Assembly: GCA_947489665.1 (NCBI GenBank)
Contig: CANLEH010000001.1
Location: 1,584,501-1,648,500 of the forward strand
DNA from: an uncultured Roseicyclus sp.
GTDB lineage: Bacteria; Pseudomonadota; Alphaproteobacteria; Rhodobacterales; Rhodobacteraceae
Length of the DNA: 64,000 nucleotides
Reading direction: 5' to 3'
The notes beneath the pieces were generated by a model, which did no database searches, was not told the origin of the DNA, and worked only from the letters and a program-made list of their open reading frames with translations. The translations under genes were made by a program, and so were the position numbers. Below, piece after piece: positions 26,507-35,236 of this stretch (its first letter is position 1; each line of letters starts with the position of its first letter).

Positions 26507-26962
26507 ATGGCTGATACAGACTATTCCATCACCGAGATTGCGACTGGCGGCGCCGTATTGGCTGCGGCGATTGGCTTTTTCCTTTATGCAAGCGGGTCCG
26601 GCGGTGGGGCGGGTGGGTCGTCTTACGATCTTCAGGCGCATTTCCGATCCGCTGAAGGGATCGGGATTGGCACCGAAGTGCGCCTCGGCGGTGTGCAGAT
26701 CGGCACTGTGACGGACATGGAACTGAACCCGGAGACCTTCCTTGCCGAGACCACCATCAGTGTGGCGGACAGCATTATCCTGCCCGATGACAGCGCGATC
26801 GCCATAGCCTCGGAAGGCCTGCTTGGCGGGTCATTTGTGGAAGTGATCCCGGGCGGCTCACCGTTCAACATGGAAGCGGGGGGCGAATTCATCGACACGC
26901 AATCCTCGGTCAGCCTGATCACGCTGCTCTTGCGGTTCTTTGGCGGAAGTGGAGAGAGTTGA
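26507..26962 (+). CDS. mlaD: Outer-membrane lipid asymmetry protein MlaD
   Basis: 151 residues. One N-terminal membrane helix (about 11-30) is followed by an MCE domain (about 40-118: YDLQAHFRSAEGIGIGTEVRLGGVQIGTV, SIILPDDSAIAIASEGLLGGSFVEV). MlaD hexamers bind phospholipid in the periplasm and partner the MlaFEB ABC transporter; mlaE and mlaF are not in the window. Its stop overlaps the start of the next gene (TGATG), indicating coupling. Confidence 0.93.
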   Translation: MADTDYSITEIATGGAVLAAAIGFFLYASGSGGGAGGSSYDLQAHFRSAEGIGIGTEVRLGGVQIGTVTDMELNPETFLAETTISVADSIILPDDSAIAIASEGLLGGSFVEVIPGGSPFNMEAGGEFIDTQSSVSLITLLLRFFGGSGES

Positions 26963-27534
26963 TGCTGCGCGCCGGTTTGTTCTCAATTCTCCTTATTTCC
27001 GGTGCGGCACCTGTCGCGGCACAGCAATTCGACAATTTCGATGGCGACAACACCTTTGATGACTTCCAGCTTGATACAGGTGACGGGGAAGGCACTGGCC
27101 TGACCCTGTCAGAAGATGGTGGTCTGGTGCCGGACGGGGGCGGCGGGGATATCCAGCTGAACCTTGGTGACGGCGGCTCGCAAGGCACGTTTGAAAGCTT
27201 TCCGGGTGTCTCTGGCCCGGTCACATCAGTCAGCCAGCCCGCGACCGAGCAAGGCACGATCGTAACCCTGCGTGCGCTCGACAAGATGCTGGGCCAGCCC
27301 ACGGATGTAGAGCTGTCGATGGGGCAGACAGTCGTTTTTGGTCGCATTGCGATCCGCGCCGTGGAGTGCCGTTACCCGGCTGGCGACCCGGGCGGCGATG
27401 CATTCGCGCACCTTGAAGTGCTTGATCTGGAAGGGAATTCCCTTTTTGACGGGTGGATGATCGCCTCCAGCCCGGCGCTCAACGCGCTGGAACATTCCCG
27501 CTACGATGTCTGGGTCCTGCGCTGCACTGCTTGA
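26962..27534 (+). CDS. DUF2155 periplasmic protein
   Basis: 190 residues with a signal peptide (MLRAGLFSILLISGAAPVAAQ). A Gly/Asp-rich low-complexity region (about 25-75) precedes the DUF2155 domain (about 95-190: TLRALDKMLGQPTDVELSMGQTVVFGRIAIRAVECRYP cut here into known blocks; FDGWMIASSPALNALEHSRYDVWVLRC). The two Cys (AVEC, LRC) may form a disulphide. The gene overlaps mlaD and is next to aat. The family's role is not established; the mlaD link suggests envelope maintenance. Confidence 0.85.
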   Translation: MLRAGLFSILLISGAAPVAAQQFDNFDGDNTFDDFQLDTGDGEGTGLTLSEDGGLVPDGGGGDIQLNLGDGGSQGTFESFPGVSGPVTSVSQPATEQGTIVTLRALDKMLGQPTDVELSMGQTVVFGRIAIRAVECRYPAGDPGGDAFAHLEVLDLEGNSLFDGWMIASSPALNALEHSRYDVWVLRCTA

Positions 27535-27540
27535 TGCTCG

Positions 27541-28179
27541 TCAGAGGACGAGGGGTGCGTCTTCCGGAAGGGCATGGAAATCGGCGGGCAGCAAGAGCGC
27601 ACGGCTGAGTTCCGCCCGGTAATCGGTCCGGGGCAGTTCCACCGCGCCAAGCGATACCAAGTGATCCGTCACAAATTGCGTATCGAACAGAGTGAAACCG
27701 CCTGCGCGCAACCGATGGATCAAGTGACCAAGGGCGAGTTTCGATGCGTCTGTGCGCCGTGAAAACATGCTCTCCCCAAAGAAGGCAGAGCCCAGAACCA
27801 CACCGAACACACCCCCGGCGAGGCCCTCTGCATCCCAGATCTCGACGGAATGGGCGAGGCCCTGCGCATGCAGGACCTGATAGCAGGCCATCAGGTCATG
27901 GTTGATCCATGTGGGGTCGCGGTCGGCGCAGCCATCCACGACACCCGCAAAATCGCGATTGAGATGAACGGTGTAGCCGCCGCGCTTGATGCGTTTTCGC
28001 AGAGATCGTGACGCGTGGAAGGCATCGAGGGGAAACACGCCGCGCCTTTGCGGGTCGACCCAGAACACGTTCGGGTCATCATTTCCCTCGGACATCGGGA
28101 AGATCCCGGCGGCGTAGGCGCGCACCATCAGCTCTGGCGTCAGGAGCGGTCGGTCCTCTGGGTACATGTCATGCGCCAT
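27541..28179 (-). CDS. aat: Leucyl/phenylalanyl-tRNA-protein transferase
   Basis: 212 residues. It adds Leu or Phe from tRNA to proteins with N-terminal Arg or Lys, marking them for the N-end rule pathway (ClpS/ClpAP). Typical motifs: AYAAGIFPMSEGNDDPNVFWVDP, RRGVFPLDAFHASRSLRKRI, HSVEIWDAEGLAGGVFGVVLGSAFFGESMFSR and FDTQFVTDHLVSLGA. The exact start is uncertain: ATG 28188, 28179 and 28167 are all in frame without a clear ribosome site. Convergent with the DUF2155 gene, only 6 bp apart. Confidence 0.95.
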   Translation of the reverse strand: MAHDMYPEDRPLLTPELMVRAYAAGIFPMSEGNDDPNVFWVDPQRRGVFPLDAFHASRSLRKRIKRGGYTVHLNRDFAGVVDGCADRDPTWINHDLMACYQVLHAQGLAHSVEIWDAEGLAGGVFGVVLGSAFFGESMFSRRTDASKLALGHLIHRLRAGGFTLFDTQFVTDHLVSLGAVELPRTDYRAELSRALLLPADFHALPEDAPLVL

Positions 28180-28489
28180 AGTGCACATTTAGGCGCGGAA
28201 CGCCAAAAGGCCCATAAAAAATTGGCCAAAATTGGCCTCGTCGAAAAAATCTGCTCCATTTACCGTCAATTAACGGCTGTATGGTCATATGTTGCCCATC
28301 AATTTCAGGATACCTGCCGGATAAATCTGCAGGATTTGGGCGAAGATCGATGAAGTGCTGGCCCTCCCCGTGGGGCAGCGCAATGTGGCCTTCACCTGCC
28401 AAGCGAAGTGTTCATCCGTATGAACGCTTTCTGCTGCATCAGAAACGGCGCTTCGGGTTCTCACCCCGTGGCGCCGTTTCGCATTGGAC
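28180..28489. other. 310-bp intergenic region, aat leader and accC terminator
   Basis: No convincing gene. The half next to aat is A/T-rich, with TTGGCCAAAATTGGCC (about 28222-28237), two GGCC dyads that could be a promoter or operator for aat. The other half carries the terminator-like hairpin at 28442-28480. A possible reading frame from ATG 28350 on the plus strand has no coding character. Confidence 0.5.
28442..28480 (-). terminator. Terminator-like hairpin after accC
   Basis: GAAACGGCGC (28442-28451) pairs with GCGCCGTTTC (28471-28480); the 19-base loop contains a further CGGG/CCCG stem. It starts 10 bp after the accC stop on the minus strand. The following T-run is weak (the arm itself ends TTTC). 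Confidence 0.65.
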
Positions 28490-29836
28490 TTAGCCCATAT
28501 TCTCTTCCAGCCAGCCTTCCAGCCAGTGGATGGTATAGTCGCCGGTCTGAACGGCATCGGTCTGCAGGAGTTCGTGGAACAGCGGCACCGTGGTGTCGAT
28601 GCCGTCCACGATCAGCTCCCCCAGCGCGCGGTTGAGGCGCGCCAGCGCTTCGGGCCGGTCACGGCCATGTACGATCAGCTTGGCAATAAGCGAGTCGTAG
28701 TAGGGCGGGATGCGGTAGCCGTCGTAAAGCGCCGAATCCATCCGGACGCCAAGCCCGCCGGGGGCGTGATACTGGGTGATCGTACCGGGGCAGGGCGCGA
28801 AGTTCGGCAGCTTCTCCGCGTTGATGCGCACTTCGATGGCGTGGCCCTGGACTTGCAGGTCATTTTGGCTGAACGACATCGGCTCCCCTGCGGCGACGCG
28901 GATCTGTTCGCGGACAAGGTCTACGCCCATGATCGCCTCGGTCACGGGATGTTCCACCTGCAAGCGGGTGTTCATCTCGATGAAGAAGAATTCACCGTCC
29001 TCGTAGAGGAATTCGATGGTGCCCGCGCCCTCATAGCCCAGATCGGCCACGGCCTTGGCACAAGTCTCTCCGATGCGCGCGCGTGTCTCAGCGTCGATCG
29101 CGGGGCCGGGGGCCTCTTCAAAGACCTTTTGGTGGCGGCGCTGGAGCGAACAATCGCGTTCGGCCAGATGCACAGCCTGGCCCTTGCCGTCGCCAAAAAT
29201 CTGCACCTCGATATGGCGGGGGCGGCCGAGATATTTCTCGATATAGACCTCGTCATTGCCAAAGGCCGATTTGGCCTCGGACCGGGCGGAGCGGAAGGCG
29301 ATTTCCATCTCGTCGCGCGACTTGGCCAGCTTCATGCCGCGCCCGCCGCCGCCTGCCGTGGCTTTGACGATCACGGGGTAGCCTGCCGCATCGCCGACCG
29401 CGTATGCAGCCTCCAGGTCGGGCACACCGCCGTCCGAGCCGGGCACACACGGCACGCCCAGTTTGATCATGGTGTCCTTGGCGGTAATCTTGTCGCCCAT
29501 CATACGGATATGTTCGGCGGAGGGCCCGATGAACTTGATGCCGTGATCTTCGACCGCTTGGACGAAAGCCGCGTTTTCAGACAGGAAGCCGTAGCCCGGA
29601 TGGATCGCCTCAGCGCCGGTGATTTCACAGGCGGACAGGATCGCGGACATTGACAAATAGCTGTCGGTTCCCGGAGCAGGGCCGATGCAAACCGACTCGT
29701 CCGCCATGCGCACATGCATCGCATCGGCGTCGGCGGTGGAATGAACGGCGACCGTTTCGACGCCCATCTCGCGCGCGGCGCGGATGACACGAAGCGCAAT
29801 CTCGCCCCGGTTGGCGATCAGGATCTTGCGGAACAT
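28490..29836 (-). CDS. accC: Acetyl-CoA carboxylase, biotin carboxylase subunit
   Basis: 448 residues, normal length. It carboxylates biotin on AccB with ATP and bicarbonate, the first half of the acetyl-CoA carboxylase reaction of fatty-acid synthesis. It starts [20 protein letters not shown]. The ATP-grasp loop GGGGRGMK, the HIEVQIFGD strand, [27 protein letters not shown] (catalytic Glu/Asn/Arg) and the C-terminal Y-D-S-L-I-A-K-L segment are all present. accB lies 18 bp upstream in the same operon. Confidence 0.97.
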   Translation of the reverse strand: MFRKILIANRGEIALRVIRAAREMGVETVAVHSTADADAMHVRMADESVCIGPAPGTDSYLSMSAILSACEITGAEAIHPGYGFLSENAAFVQAVEDHGIKFIGPSAEHIRMMGDKITAKDTMIKLGVPCVPGSDGGVPDLEAAYAVGDAAGYPVIVKATAGGGGRGMKLAKSRDEMEIAFRSARSEAKSAFGNDEVYIEKYLGRPRHIEVQIFGDGKGQAVHLAERDCSLQRRHQKVFEEAPGPAIDAETRARIGETCAKAVADLGYEGAGTIEFLYEDGEFFFIEMNTRLQVEHPVTEAIMGVDLVREQIRVAAGEPMSFSQNDLQVQGHAIEVRINAEKLPNFAPCPGTITQYHAPGGLGVRMDSALYDGYRIPPYYDSLIAKLIVHGRDRPEALARLNRALGELIVDGIDTTVPLFHELLQTDAVQTGDYTIHWLEGWLEENMG

Positions 29837-29854
29837 GGGAAATCCCTTTCCGGT

Positions 29855-30352
29855 TTATTCGATGATCATCAGGGGCGCGCCGTATTCCACGGGGGCGCCA
29901 TCTTCGACCAGAATGCGTTTGACCGTACCGGCGCGGGGCGCGGGGATCTGGTTCATCGTCTTCATTGCTTCGACAATCAGCAGGGTCTGCCCTTCGCTGA
30001 CCTTGTCGCCAACGCTGACAAACGAAGGCGAGCCGGGCTCCGCCTGAAGATAAACGGTGCCCACCATGGGTGAGGTGACAGCGCCGGGCGCTTGTGCGGG
30101 ATCTTCGGGTGCCTCGGCCGAAGCCGCCGCTGCGGCAGGTGCCGCTGCGGCCGCGGGTGCGGCGGCCATGGGGGCCGCAGCAACAGTCGCGGCCACCGGT
30201 GCAGCCATGATCTGGCGCGCGACACGCACGTTCAGCCAATCGCTTTCGGCATATTCGCGCTTTACGTGCAGTTCTGTCAGGTCGTTTTCCCGCAGAAGCT
30301 CTGCCAGGGCCTTGATGAAGGCCACATCTTCGTCGCGTGTTTTTTCAGCCAT
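29855..30352 (-). CDS. accB: Acetyl-CoA carboxylase, biotin carboxyl carrier protein
   Basis: 165 residues. An N-terminal helical part (about 8-55) is followed by an Ala/Pro-rich flexible linker (about 55-85) and a biotinyl domain (about 88-165) with the EAMKTMNQI motif; the Lys (about 132) is biotinylated. It starts MAEKTRDEDVAFIKALAELL, typical of alphaproteobacteria. It carries carboxybiotin from AccC to the AccAD transferase. Confidence 0.96.
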   Translation of the reverse strand: MAEKTRDEDVAFIKALAELLRENDLTELHVKREYAESDWLNVRVARQIMAAPVAATVAAAPMAAAPAAAAAPAAAAASAEAPEDPAQAPGAVTSPMVGTVYLQAEPGSPSFVSVGDKVSEGQTLLIVEAMKTMNQIPAPRAGTVKRILVEDGAPVEYGAPLMIIE

Positions 30353-30631
30353 GTCGCTCCTCGCCGTTGCGATGATGCCCGTCTGCGGGTCTGTTGGTCC
30401 AACGCGCTATAGCGCAGGGTTGACGCGGGGAAAAGCCGCTGCGTTCGGGAACATGTGGGGGCGGGGCCGGGCGAATGCACGCGCAAGGTGCACAAAATCA
30501 GGGCGATCGGCCCTTTCAGGTGCAAAAATCCTGCCATGGGCATCCCCAGATTTTTTACCATTTGATAAATTTTCGAATGCGTGCCAGCCTGATTTGCAAC
30601 CAAGCCATTCGATCAGCGAGGGATATGCCGC
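30353..30631. promoter_or_regulatory. Divergent promoter region, accB / preT
   Basis: 279 bp between divergent genes. The accB half is GC-rich and has a short GCGCTATAGCGC palindrome (30403-30414). The preT half is A/T-rich (TTTTTT, GATAAATTTTCG) and holds the RutR-like box at 30554-30569. Confidence 0.5.
30554..30569. promoter_or_regulatory. Probable RutR operator before preT
   Basis: TTTACCATTTGATAAA matches 13 of 16 bases of the perfect RutR-type box TTGACCATTTGGTCAA found at 35381-35396, and keeps the central ACCATTTG. It lies 63 bp before the preT start, in the position expected for a repressor site that overlaps the promoter. This would place preT and the following genes under the same regulator. 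Confidence 0.6.
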
Positions 30632-31969
30632 ATGACGAACAGCCCATTCACGCCAGGAATTGCACCGGCCCGCTTGCCGGAAGAGGCGCTGGCCCGGAAC
30701 TTCACTGACCTGCACGCGCCCTTGGATGGGCATGAGGCGCTGGTTGCCGCGGATCGCTGCTATTTCTGCCACGACGCGCCGTGCATCACGGCCTGTCCGA
30801 CGGACATCGACATCCCTCTGTTCATCCGGCAGATCGCCACAGGCACGCCGGAAGCGGCGGCTGAGACCATCTTTGACCAGAACATCCTTGGCGGCATGTG
30901 TGCTCGCGTGTGCCCGACGGAGACCCTCTGCGAAGAGGCCTGCGTGCGCGAGGCGGCGGAGGGGAAGCCCGTCGAAATCGGGCGGTTGCAGCGCTTTGCG
31001 ACGGACACGGTGATGGCCAAGGGCGTGCATCCGTTTGAACGGGCCCCCGCGACCGGAAAAACAGTGGCTGTTGTTGGGGCCGGGCCTGCGGGGCTGGCCT
31101 GCGCGCACCGATTGGCCATGCACGGCCATTCCGTCACGATCTTCGACGCGCGGCCCAAGCCCGGCGGGCTGAATGAATACGGGATCGCCAGCTACAAAAG
31201 CGTCGACAACTTCGCGCAAGCGGAGGTCGATTGGCTTCTCAAGATCGGCGGGATCGAGATCAAATATGGCACCGCGTTGAATGGCGATGTGACCATGGCG
31301 GCTTTGCAGGCAGACTTCGACGCGGTCTTCCTTGGGATGGGCCTGGGCGGCGTGAACGCGCTGCGAGCGGAGGGCGAGACGCGCGACGGCGTTACGGATG
31401 CTGTTGAATTCATTGCTGATCTTCGTCAGGCCGACGATCTGAGCACGCTGCCTGTCGGGCGCAATGTGGTGGTCATCGGTGGTGGGATGACAGCAATTGA
31501 TGCGGCGGTTCAATCAAAGCTGCTGGGGGCCGAGAATGTCACCGTCCTCTACCGCCGTGGACGGGACGCGATGCCTGCAAGCGCTTATGAACAGGATCTC
31601 GCGGCCTCCAAAGGCGTGCGGTTCATCTTCAACGCGATGCCACTTGAGGTGCTTGGGAATGGGGCCGCAACGGCGCTGAGATGTGAATATACGAAAGTGG
31701 AGGGACGCTCCGTTCAGGGCACTGGCGAGACGTTCGATATCCCTGCCGATCAGGTGCTCAAGGCCATTGGGCAGACGTTGGACGGCGCGCCGGACGGACT
31801 GAAGCTTGATGGCGGCAAGATTGCCGTGACCGGCGCAGGGCGGACCAGCCTAAGCGGCGTCTGGGCCGGGGGCGATTGCGCCAGTGGCGGCGAAGACCTG
31901 ACCGTGACAGCCGTGGCCGAGGGGCGCGACGCGGCGGAGGATATTCACATGCAAATAAGCAAAGCATGA
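30632..31969 (+). CDS. preT: NAD-dependent dihydropyrimidine dehydrogenase, subunit PreT
   Basis: 445 residues. PreT is the FAD/Fe-S electron-input subunit that passes electrons from NAD(P)H to PreA for reduction of uracil and thymine. The N-terminal Fe-S region has CYFCHDAPCITACPTDIDIP and GGMCARVCPTETLCEEACV. An FAD site (VVGAGPAGLACAHRLA) and an NAD site (VVVIGGGMTAIDAAVQSK) follow, and GVWAGGDCASGG near the end closes the FAD fold. It opens the pyrimidine-degradation operon; preA follows after one inserted gene. Confidence 0.95.
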   Translation: MTNSPFTPGIAPARLPEEALARNFTDLHAPLDGHEALVAADRCYFCHDAPCITACPTDIDIPLFIRQIATGTPEAAAETIFDQNILGGMCARVCPTETLCEEACVREAAEGKPVEIGRLQRFATDTVMAKGVHPFERAPATGKTVAVVGAGPAGLACAHRLAMHGHSVTIFDARPKPGGLNEYGIASYKSVDNFAQAEVDWLLKIGGIEIKYGTALNGDVTMAALQADFDAVFLGMGLGGVNALRAEGETRDGVTDAVEFIADLRQADDLSTLPVGRNVVVIGGGMTAIDAAVQSKLLGAENVTVLYRRGRDAMPASAYEQDLAASKGVRFIFNAMPLEVLGNGAATALRCEYTKVEGRSVQGTGETFDIPADQVLKAIGQTLDGAPDGLKLDGGKIAVTGAGRTSLSGVWAGGDCASGGEDLTVTAVAEGRDAAEDIHMQISKA

Positions 31970-32032
31970 TCAAGTCAGGGTGCCGGAGGATGATGTAGCA
32001 TGACCTTTTTCCAAATGGATTGGGAGGCTGCT

Positions 32033-32869
32033 ATGACCTTGGAAAGCGACGTGGCGCGGCACTACACGACCGGCAAATTGCTGGCACGGATCAATGCTGC
32101 ATTGGGGGAAGCCGGGGCAGACCCCGCGCATCCGACGCTTGATGATCTCAAGCCAGTTGATGAGTTCCACACCGGCGGATTGGACGCGACGCTTGCGTTG
32201 CTCGACCAGATCGAATTGGCCTCCGACAGCATGGTGTACGATTTGGGATGCGGCATCGGCGGCACCGCGCGTCTGATTGCTGACCGATATGGCGCTTCGG
32301 TTGAAGGTATTGATCTAACACAGGAATACATCGACGCGGGCTGTGCGTTGAACGACCGGCTTGGTATGGGCGAGACGATCAAGCTGCACCAGGGCTCGAT
32401 CCTGGAGCTGCCTTGGGACGCCGCAAGCGCCGACCTCGTGACCATGCTACATGTCGGCATGAACATCGCCGACAAACAGACGCTGTTTGCGCAAGTTGCC
32501 CGGTGCCTGAAACTCGGCGGACGTTTTGCGGTTTTCGACGTGATGCGCGGCGCCGAAGATGGCGACCTGCTCTTTCCTTTGCCATGGTCGACGGTCGCCG
32601 AGACAAGCCATGTTGAGGCTCCGTCTATCTACGGTGAGGCTGCACAGGCCGCCGGTCTGGAAATTGAGGCGGAACGCGACCGATCCGATTTCGCCAAGGC
32701 GTATTTCGAGCGTGTGTCGCGATACGTGGCAGCAAACGGCACGCCCCCAATTGGAATCCATCTGATGATGTCCGGCAATCCGGCGCAGAAGTTGGAAAAC
32801 TACCTGACAAACCTTCATGCCGGTCGGATTGCGCCGACTGAGATGATTTTCCGCAAACCGCCAATCTGA
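32033..32869 (+). CDS. Class I SAM-dependent methyltransferase in the pyrimidine operon
   Basis: 278 residues. The SAM site is clear: VYDLGCGIGGTARLIADRYG (motif I), EGIDLTQEYIDAG, GSILELPWDAASADLV, then LKLGGRFAVFDVM (post-I to III). It resembles small-molecule methyltransferases of the sarcosine/UbiE-like group rather than DNA or rRNA enzymes. The ATG at 32033 has GGGAGG six bases upstream; an ATG at 32000 is weaker. It sits between preT and preA, where I know of no methyltransferase in described pathways, and looks a little less GC-rich than its neighbours. Substrate unknown. Confidence 0.88.
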   Translation: MTLESDVARHYTTGKLLARINAALGEAGADPAHPTLDDLKPVDEFHTGGLDATLALLDQIELASDSMVYDLGCGIGGTARLIADRYGASVEGIDLTQEYIDAGCALNDRLGMGETIKLHQGSILELPWDAASADLVTMLHVGMNIADKQTLFAQVARCLKLGGRFAVFDVMRGAEDGDLLFPLPWSTVAETSHVEAPSIYGEAAQAAGLEIEAERDRSDFAKAYFERVSRYVAANGTPPIGIHLMMSGNPAQKLENYLTNLHAGRIAPTEMIFRKPPI

Positions 32870-32893
32870 TGGCGCCATCCGAGTGAGGTTCCC

Positions 32894-34198
32894 ATGGCCG
32901 ACCTAACCAGCGACTTTATTGGTATCAAATCGCCCAATCCGTTCTGGCTCGCCTCCGCGCCGCCGACCGATAAGGAATACAATGTCCGCCGTGCGTTCGA
33001 GGCCGGGTGGGGCGGGGTCGTGTGGAAGACGCTGGGGGCCGAGGGGTTGCCCGTCGTCAACGTGAACGGGCCGCGATACGGTGCGATTTATGGGGCGGAT
33101 CGGCGGCTGTTAGGCCTTAATAACATTGAACTTATCACCGACCGCGACCTTTACACCAACCTTGAAGAGATCAAGCGCGTGAAGGCAGATTACCCTGACC
33201 GCGCGATGATCGTGTCGATCATGGTGCCGTGTGAGGAAGAGGCGTGGAAAGCCATCCTGCCGTTGGTGGAGGACACCGGCGCGGATGGGATCGAGCTGAA
33301 CTTCGGCTGCCCACACGGCATGTCGGAACGCGGCATGGGCGCGGCGGTCGGGCAAGTGCCCGAATACATCGAGATGGTCACGCGGTGGTGCAAGCAGTAT
33401 TACTCCAAGCCCGTGATCGTGAAGCTGACACCCAATATCACCGACATTCGCAAGCCCGCGGAGGCCGCGAAGCGCGGTGGGGCGGATGCGGTCAGCCTGA
33501 TTAACACAATCAACTCAATCACTTCCGTGAACCTCGACACGATGTCTCCTGAGCCGTCGATTGACGGCAAGGGATCGCACGGCGGCTATTGCGGCCCGGC
33601 GGTGAAGCCGATTGCGATGTCGATGGTGTCCGAGATTGCGCGGAATGCGGAAACCCATGGCCTGCCTATTTCAGGCATTGGCGGGATCACGACCTGGCGC
33701 GATGCGGCGGAATTCATGGCGCTGGGGGCGGGCAATGTGCAGGTTTGCACGGCAGCGATGACCTATGGCTTCAAGATCGTGTCCGAGATGATTTCGGGCC
33801 TGTCGCAATACCTGGATGAAAAGGGCATGAGCCTGGATGATCTGGTGGGCCGCGCCGTGCCGAACGTCACGGATTGGCAGTACCTGAACCTGAATTATGT
33901 AACGAAAGCAAGGATTTCTCAGGATGACTGCATCAAATGCGGGCGCTGTTATGCGGCGTGCGAGGACACCTCGCATCAGGCGATTTCCATGAGCGAGGAC
34001 CGCGTGTTTGAAGTGATCGACGCCGAATGCGTGGCCTGCAACCTGTGTGTGAATGTCTGCCCGGTGGAGGGCTGCATCACGATGGAGGAATTGGCCGCCG
34101 GCGCGATGGACGAGCGGACGGGCAATGTCGTGTCGCCTGACTATGCGAACTGGACGACCCATCCCAACAACCCCGGCGCGATAAAGGCCGCGGAATGA
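32894..34198 (+). CDS. preA: NAD-dependent dihydropyrimidine dehydrogenase, subunit PreA
   Basis: 434 residues. An FMN TIM barrel (about 1-330) reduces uracil or thymine to the 5,6-dihydro form; motifs PNPFWLASAPPTDKEYNV, LNFGCPHGMSERGMGAA, VKLTPNITDI and ISGIGGITTWRDAAEF. Two 4Fe-4S ferredoxin clusters follow (CIKCGRCYAAC at about 345; CVACNLCVNVCPVEGC at about 379) to take electrons from PreT. The family-level reaction is first in the reductive uracil pathway. The following VOC gene overlaps its stop (ATGA). Confidence 0.95.
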   Translation: MADLTSDFIGIKSPNPFWLASAPPTDKEYNVRRAFEAGWGGVVWKTLGAEGLPVVNVNGPRYGAIYGADRRLLGLNNIELITDRDLYTNLEEIKRVKADYPDRAMIVSIMVPCEEEAWKAILPLVEDTGADGIELNFGCPHGMSERGMGAAVGQVPEYIEMVTRWCKQYYSKPVIVKLTPNITDIRKPAEAAKRGGADAVSLINTINSITSVNLDTMSPEPSIDGKGSHGGYCGPAVKPIAMSMVSEIARNAETHGLPISGIGGITTWRDAAEFMALGAGNVQVCTAAMTYGFKIVSEMISGLSQYLDEKGMSLDDLVGRAVPNVTDWQYLNLNYVTKARISQDDCIKCGRCYAACEDTSHQAISMSEDRVFEVIDAECVACNLCVNVCPVEGCITMEELAAGAMDERTGNVVSPDYANWTTHPNNPGAIKAAE

Positions 34199-34614
34199 TC
34201 GAACGGCTGGATCATGTGAACCTGCAGACCGTCCAACTGGACGCGATGATCCATTGGTATTCGCATTTTTTGCAGCTGAAACAGGGGTACAGGCCCAATT
34301 TCCCATTCCCCGGCGCGTGGATGTACGCAGGCGACGTGCCGGTCGTTCATCTTGTGCCGGTGGAGGTTGCGCCGCCGAAAGCGACCGATCTCGCCCTGGA
34401 ACATGCGGCGTTTCGGGCGAAAGGGCTGCCCGCTTTCCTGCGCCGTTTGGCGGAGGGCGATCAGCCGAGCCGGGTGGTACGGGTGCCCGATATTCCGCTT
34501 GTGCAGGTCAATGTCTGGGACCCGGACGGGAACCATCTGCACGTGGATTTCCACGCAGATGAGGCGGAGGGTTTGGATCTTGAGGCGTTTAGTATCTCAA
34601 AGATAACTGTTTAA
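34195..34614 (+). CDS. VOC (glyoxalase/dioxygenase-fold) protein
   Basis: 139 residues. A vicinal-oxygen-chelate fold: ERLDHVNLQTVQLDAMIHWY at the start, LALEHAAFRAKGL in the middle and VNVWDPDGNHLHVDFHADE near the end. The His and Glu positions would suit a metal site (HVN, EHAAF, HVDF). It is translationally coupled to preA, so it belongs to the pyrimidine operon, perhaps detoxifying or processing a by-product. No specific reaction can be assigned. Confidence 0.82.
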   Translation: MIERLDHVNLQTVQLDAMIHWYSHFLQLKQGYRPNFPFPGAWMYAGDVPVVHLVPVEVAPPKATDLALEHAAFRAKGLPAFLRRLAEGDQPSRVVRVPDIPLVQVNVWDPDGNHLHVDFHADEAEGLDLEAFSISKITV

Positions 34615-34624
34615 GAGCAGCGGT

Positions 34625-35236
34625 TTACGGCTCAAGGAGCCGGGTGAACAGCGTATCGAGAAAGACCTCGGCCTCCGCAATTGGGTCGCGGCCTTCCCCC
34701 AGAACGGCGCGGACCTGAACGTCAAAATCCGCGTAATGCTGGGTCAACGCCCAGATTGAAAAGATCAGGTGGTGCGGGTCGATTTGCGCCAGTTTGCCTG
34801 CCGCGGTCCATCGTTTCAGGACCACTGCCTTCTCATCGACAAGGGCCTTCAGATCAGTCGCCAACCCCTCCTTCATGCGGGGCGCGCCTTGAACGATCTC
34901 TTGTGCGAAAAGCCTTGATTCTCTTGGGAAATCTCGACTCATCTGAAGTTTTCGACGGACATATGCCCGCAATTCCTGCTGTGGATCGCCATCCTCTTTC
35001 AGGTCGCGCAGCGGGTCGAGCCAGGTGTCGACCAGCCCTTCCAAAAGCGTGACGTGGATCTCGTCCTTGGAGGAGAAATAGTAGAGCAGATTGGGCTTCG
35101 ACAGCCCGGCCTCGCGTGCGATTTCATCAAGCGTTGCGCCGCGAAAGCCATGCTTTGAAAAGACCTCCAACGCGGCTTCCAGGACGCGCGCGCGGTTCTT
35201 TTCCTGGATGCGAGTGCGGGGTTTTTCCTGCGTCAT
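34625..35236 (-). CDS. rutR: TetR-family regulator RutR
   Basis: 203 residues. The N-terminal HTH is TLDEIAREAGLSKPNLLYYFSSKDEI, and the C-terminal ligand domain keeps RutR signatures (QMSRDFPRESRLFAQEIVQGAP, DLKALVDEKAVVLKRW, GKLAQIDPHHLIFSIWALTQHYADF). RutR in E. coli represses pyrimidine degradation genes and is released by uracil or thymine. A perfect consensus box lies in the intergenic region before the aminotransferase. Start choice: ATG 35236 (MTQEKPRTR) matches homologues; ATG 35248, 35290 or 35332 would add residues without similarity. Confidence 0.92.
   Translation of the reverse strand: MTQEKPRTRIQEKNRARVLEAALEVFSKHGFRGATLDEIAREAGLSKPNLLYYFSSKDEIHVTLLEGLVDTWLDPLRDLKEDGDPQQELRAYVRRKLQMSRDFPRESRLFAQEIVQGAPRMKEGLATDLKALVDEKAVVLKRWTAAGKLAQIDPHHLIFSIWALTQHYADFDVQVRAVLGEGRDPIAEAEVFLDTLFTRLLEP

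Noticed and set aside
28281-28493. Possible 70-residue frame in the aat/accC spacer
   Set aside because: It runs through the terminator-like hairpin, has no ribosome site and shows no coding pattern.
30403-30414. GCGCTATAGCGC palindrome as an operator of accB
   Set aside because: It is short and GC-rich, so chance is likely in this genome, and no matching second site was seen.
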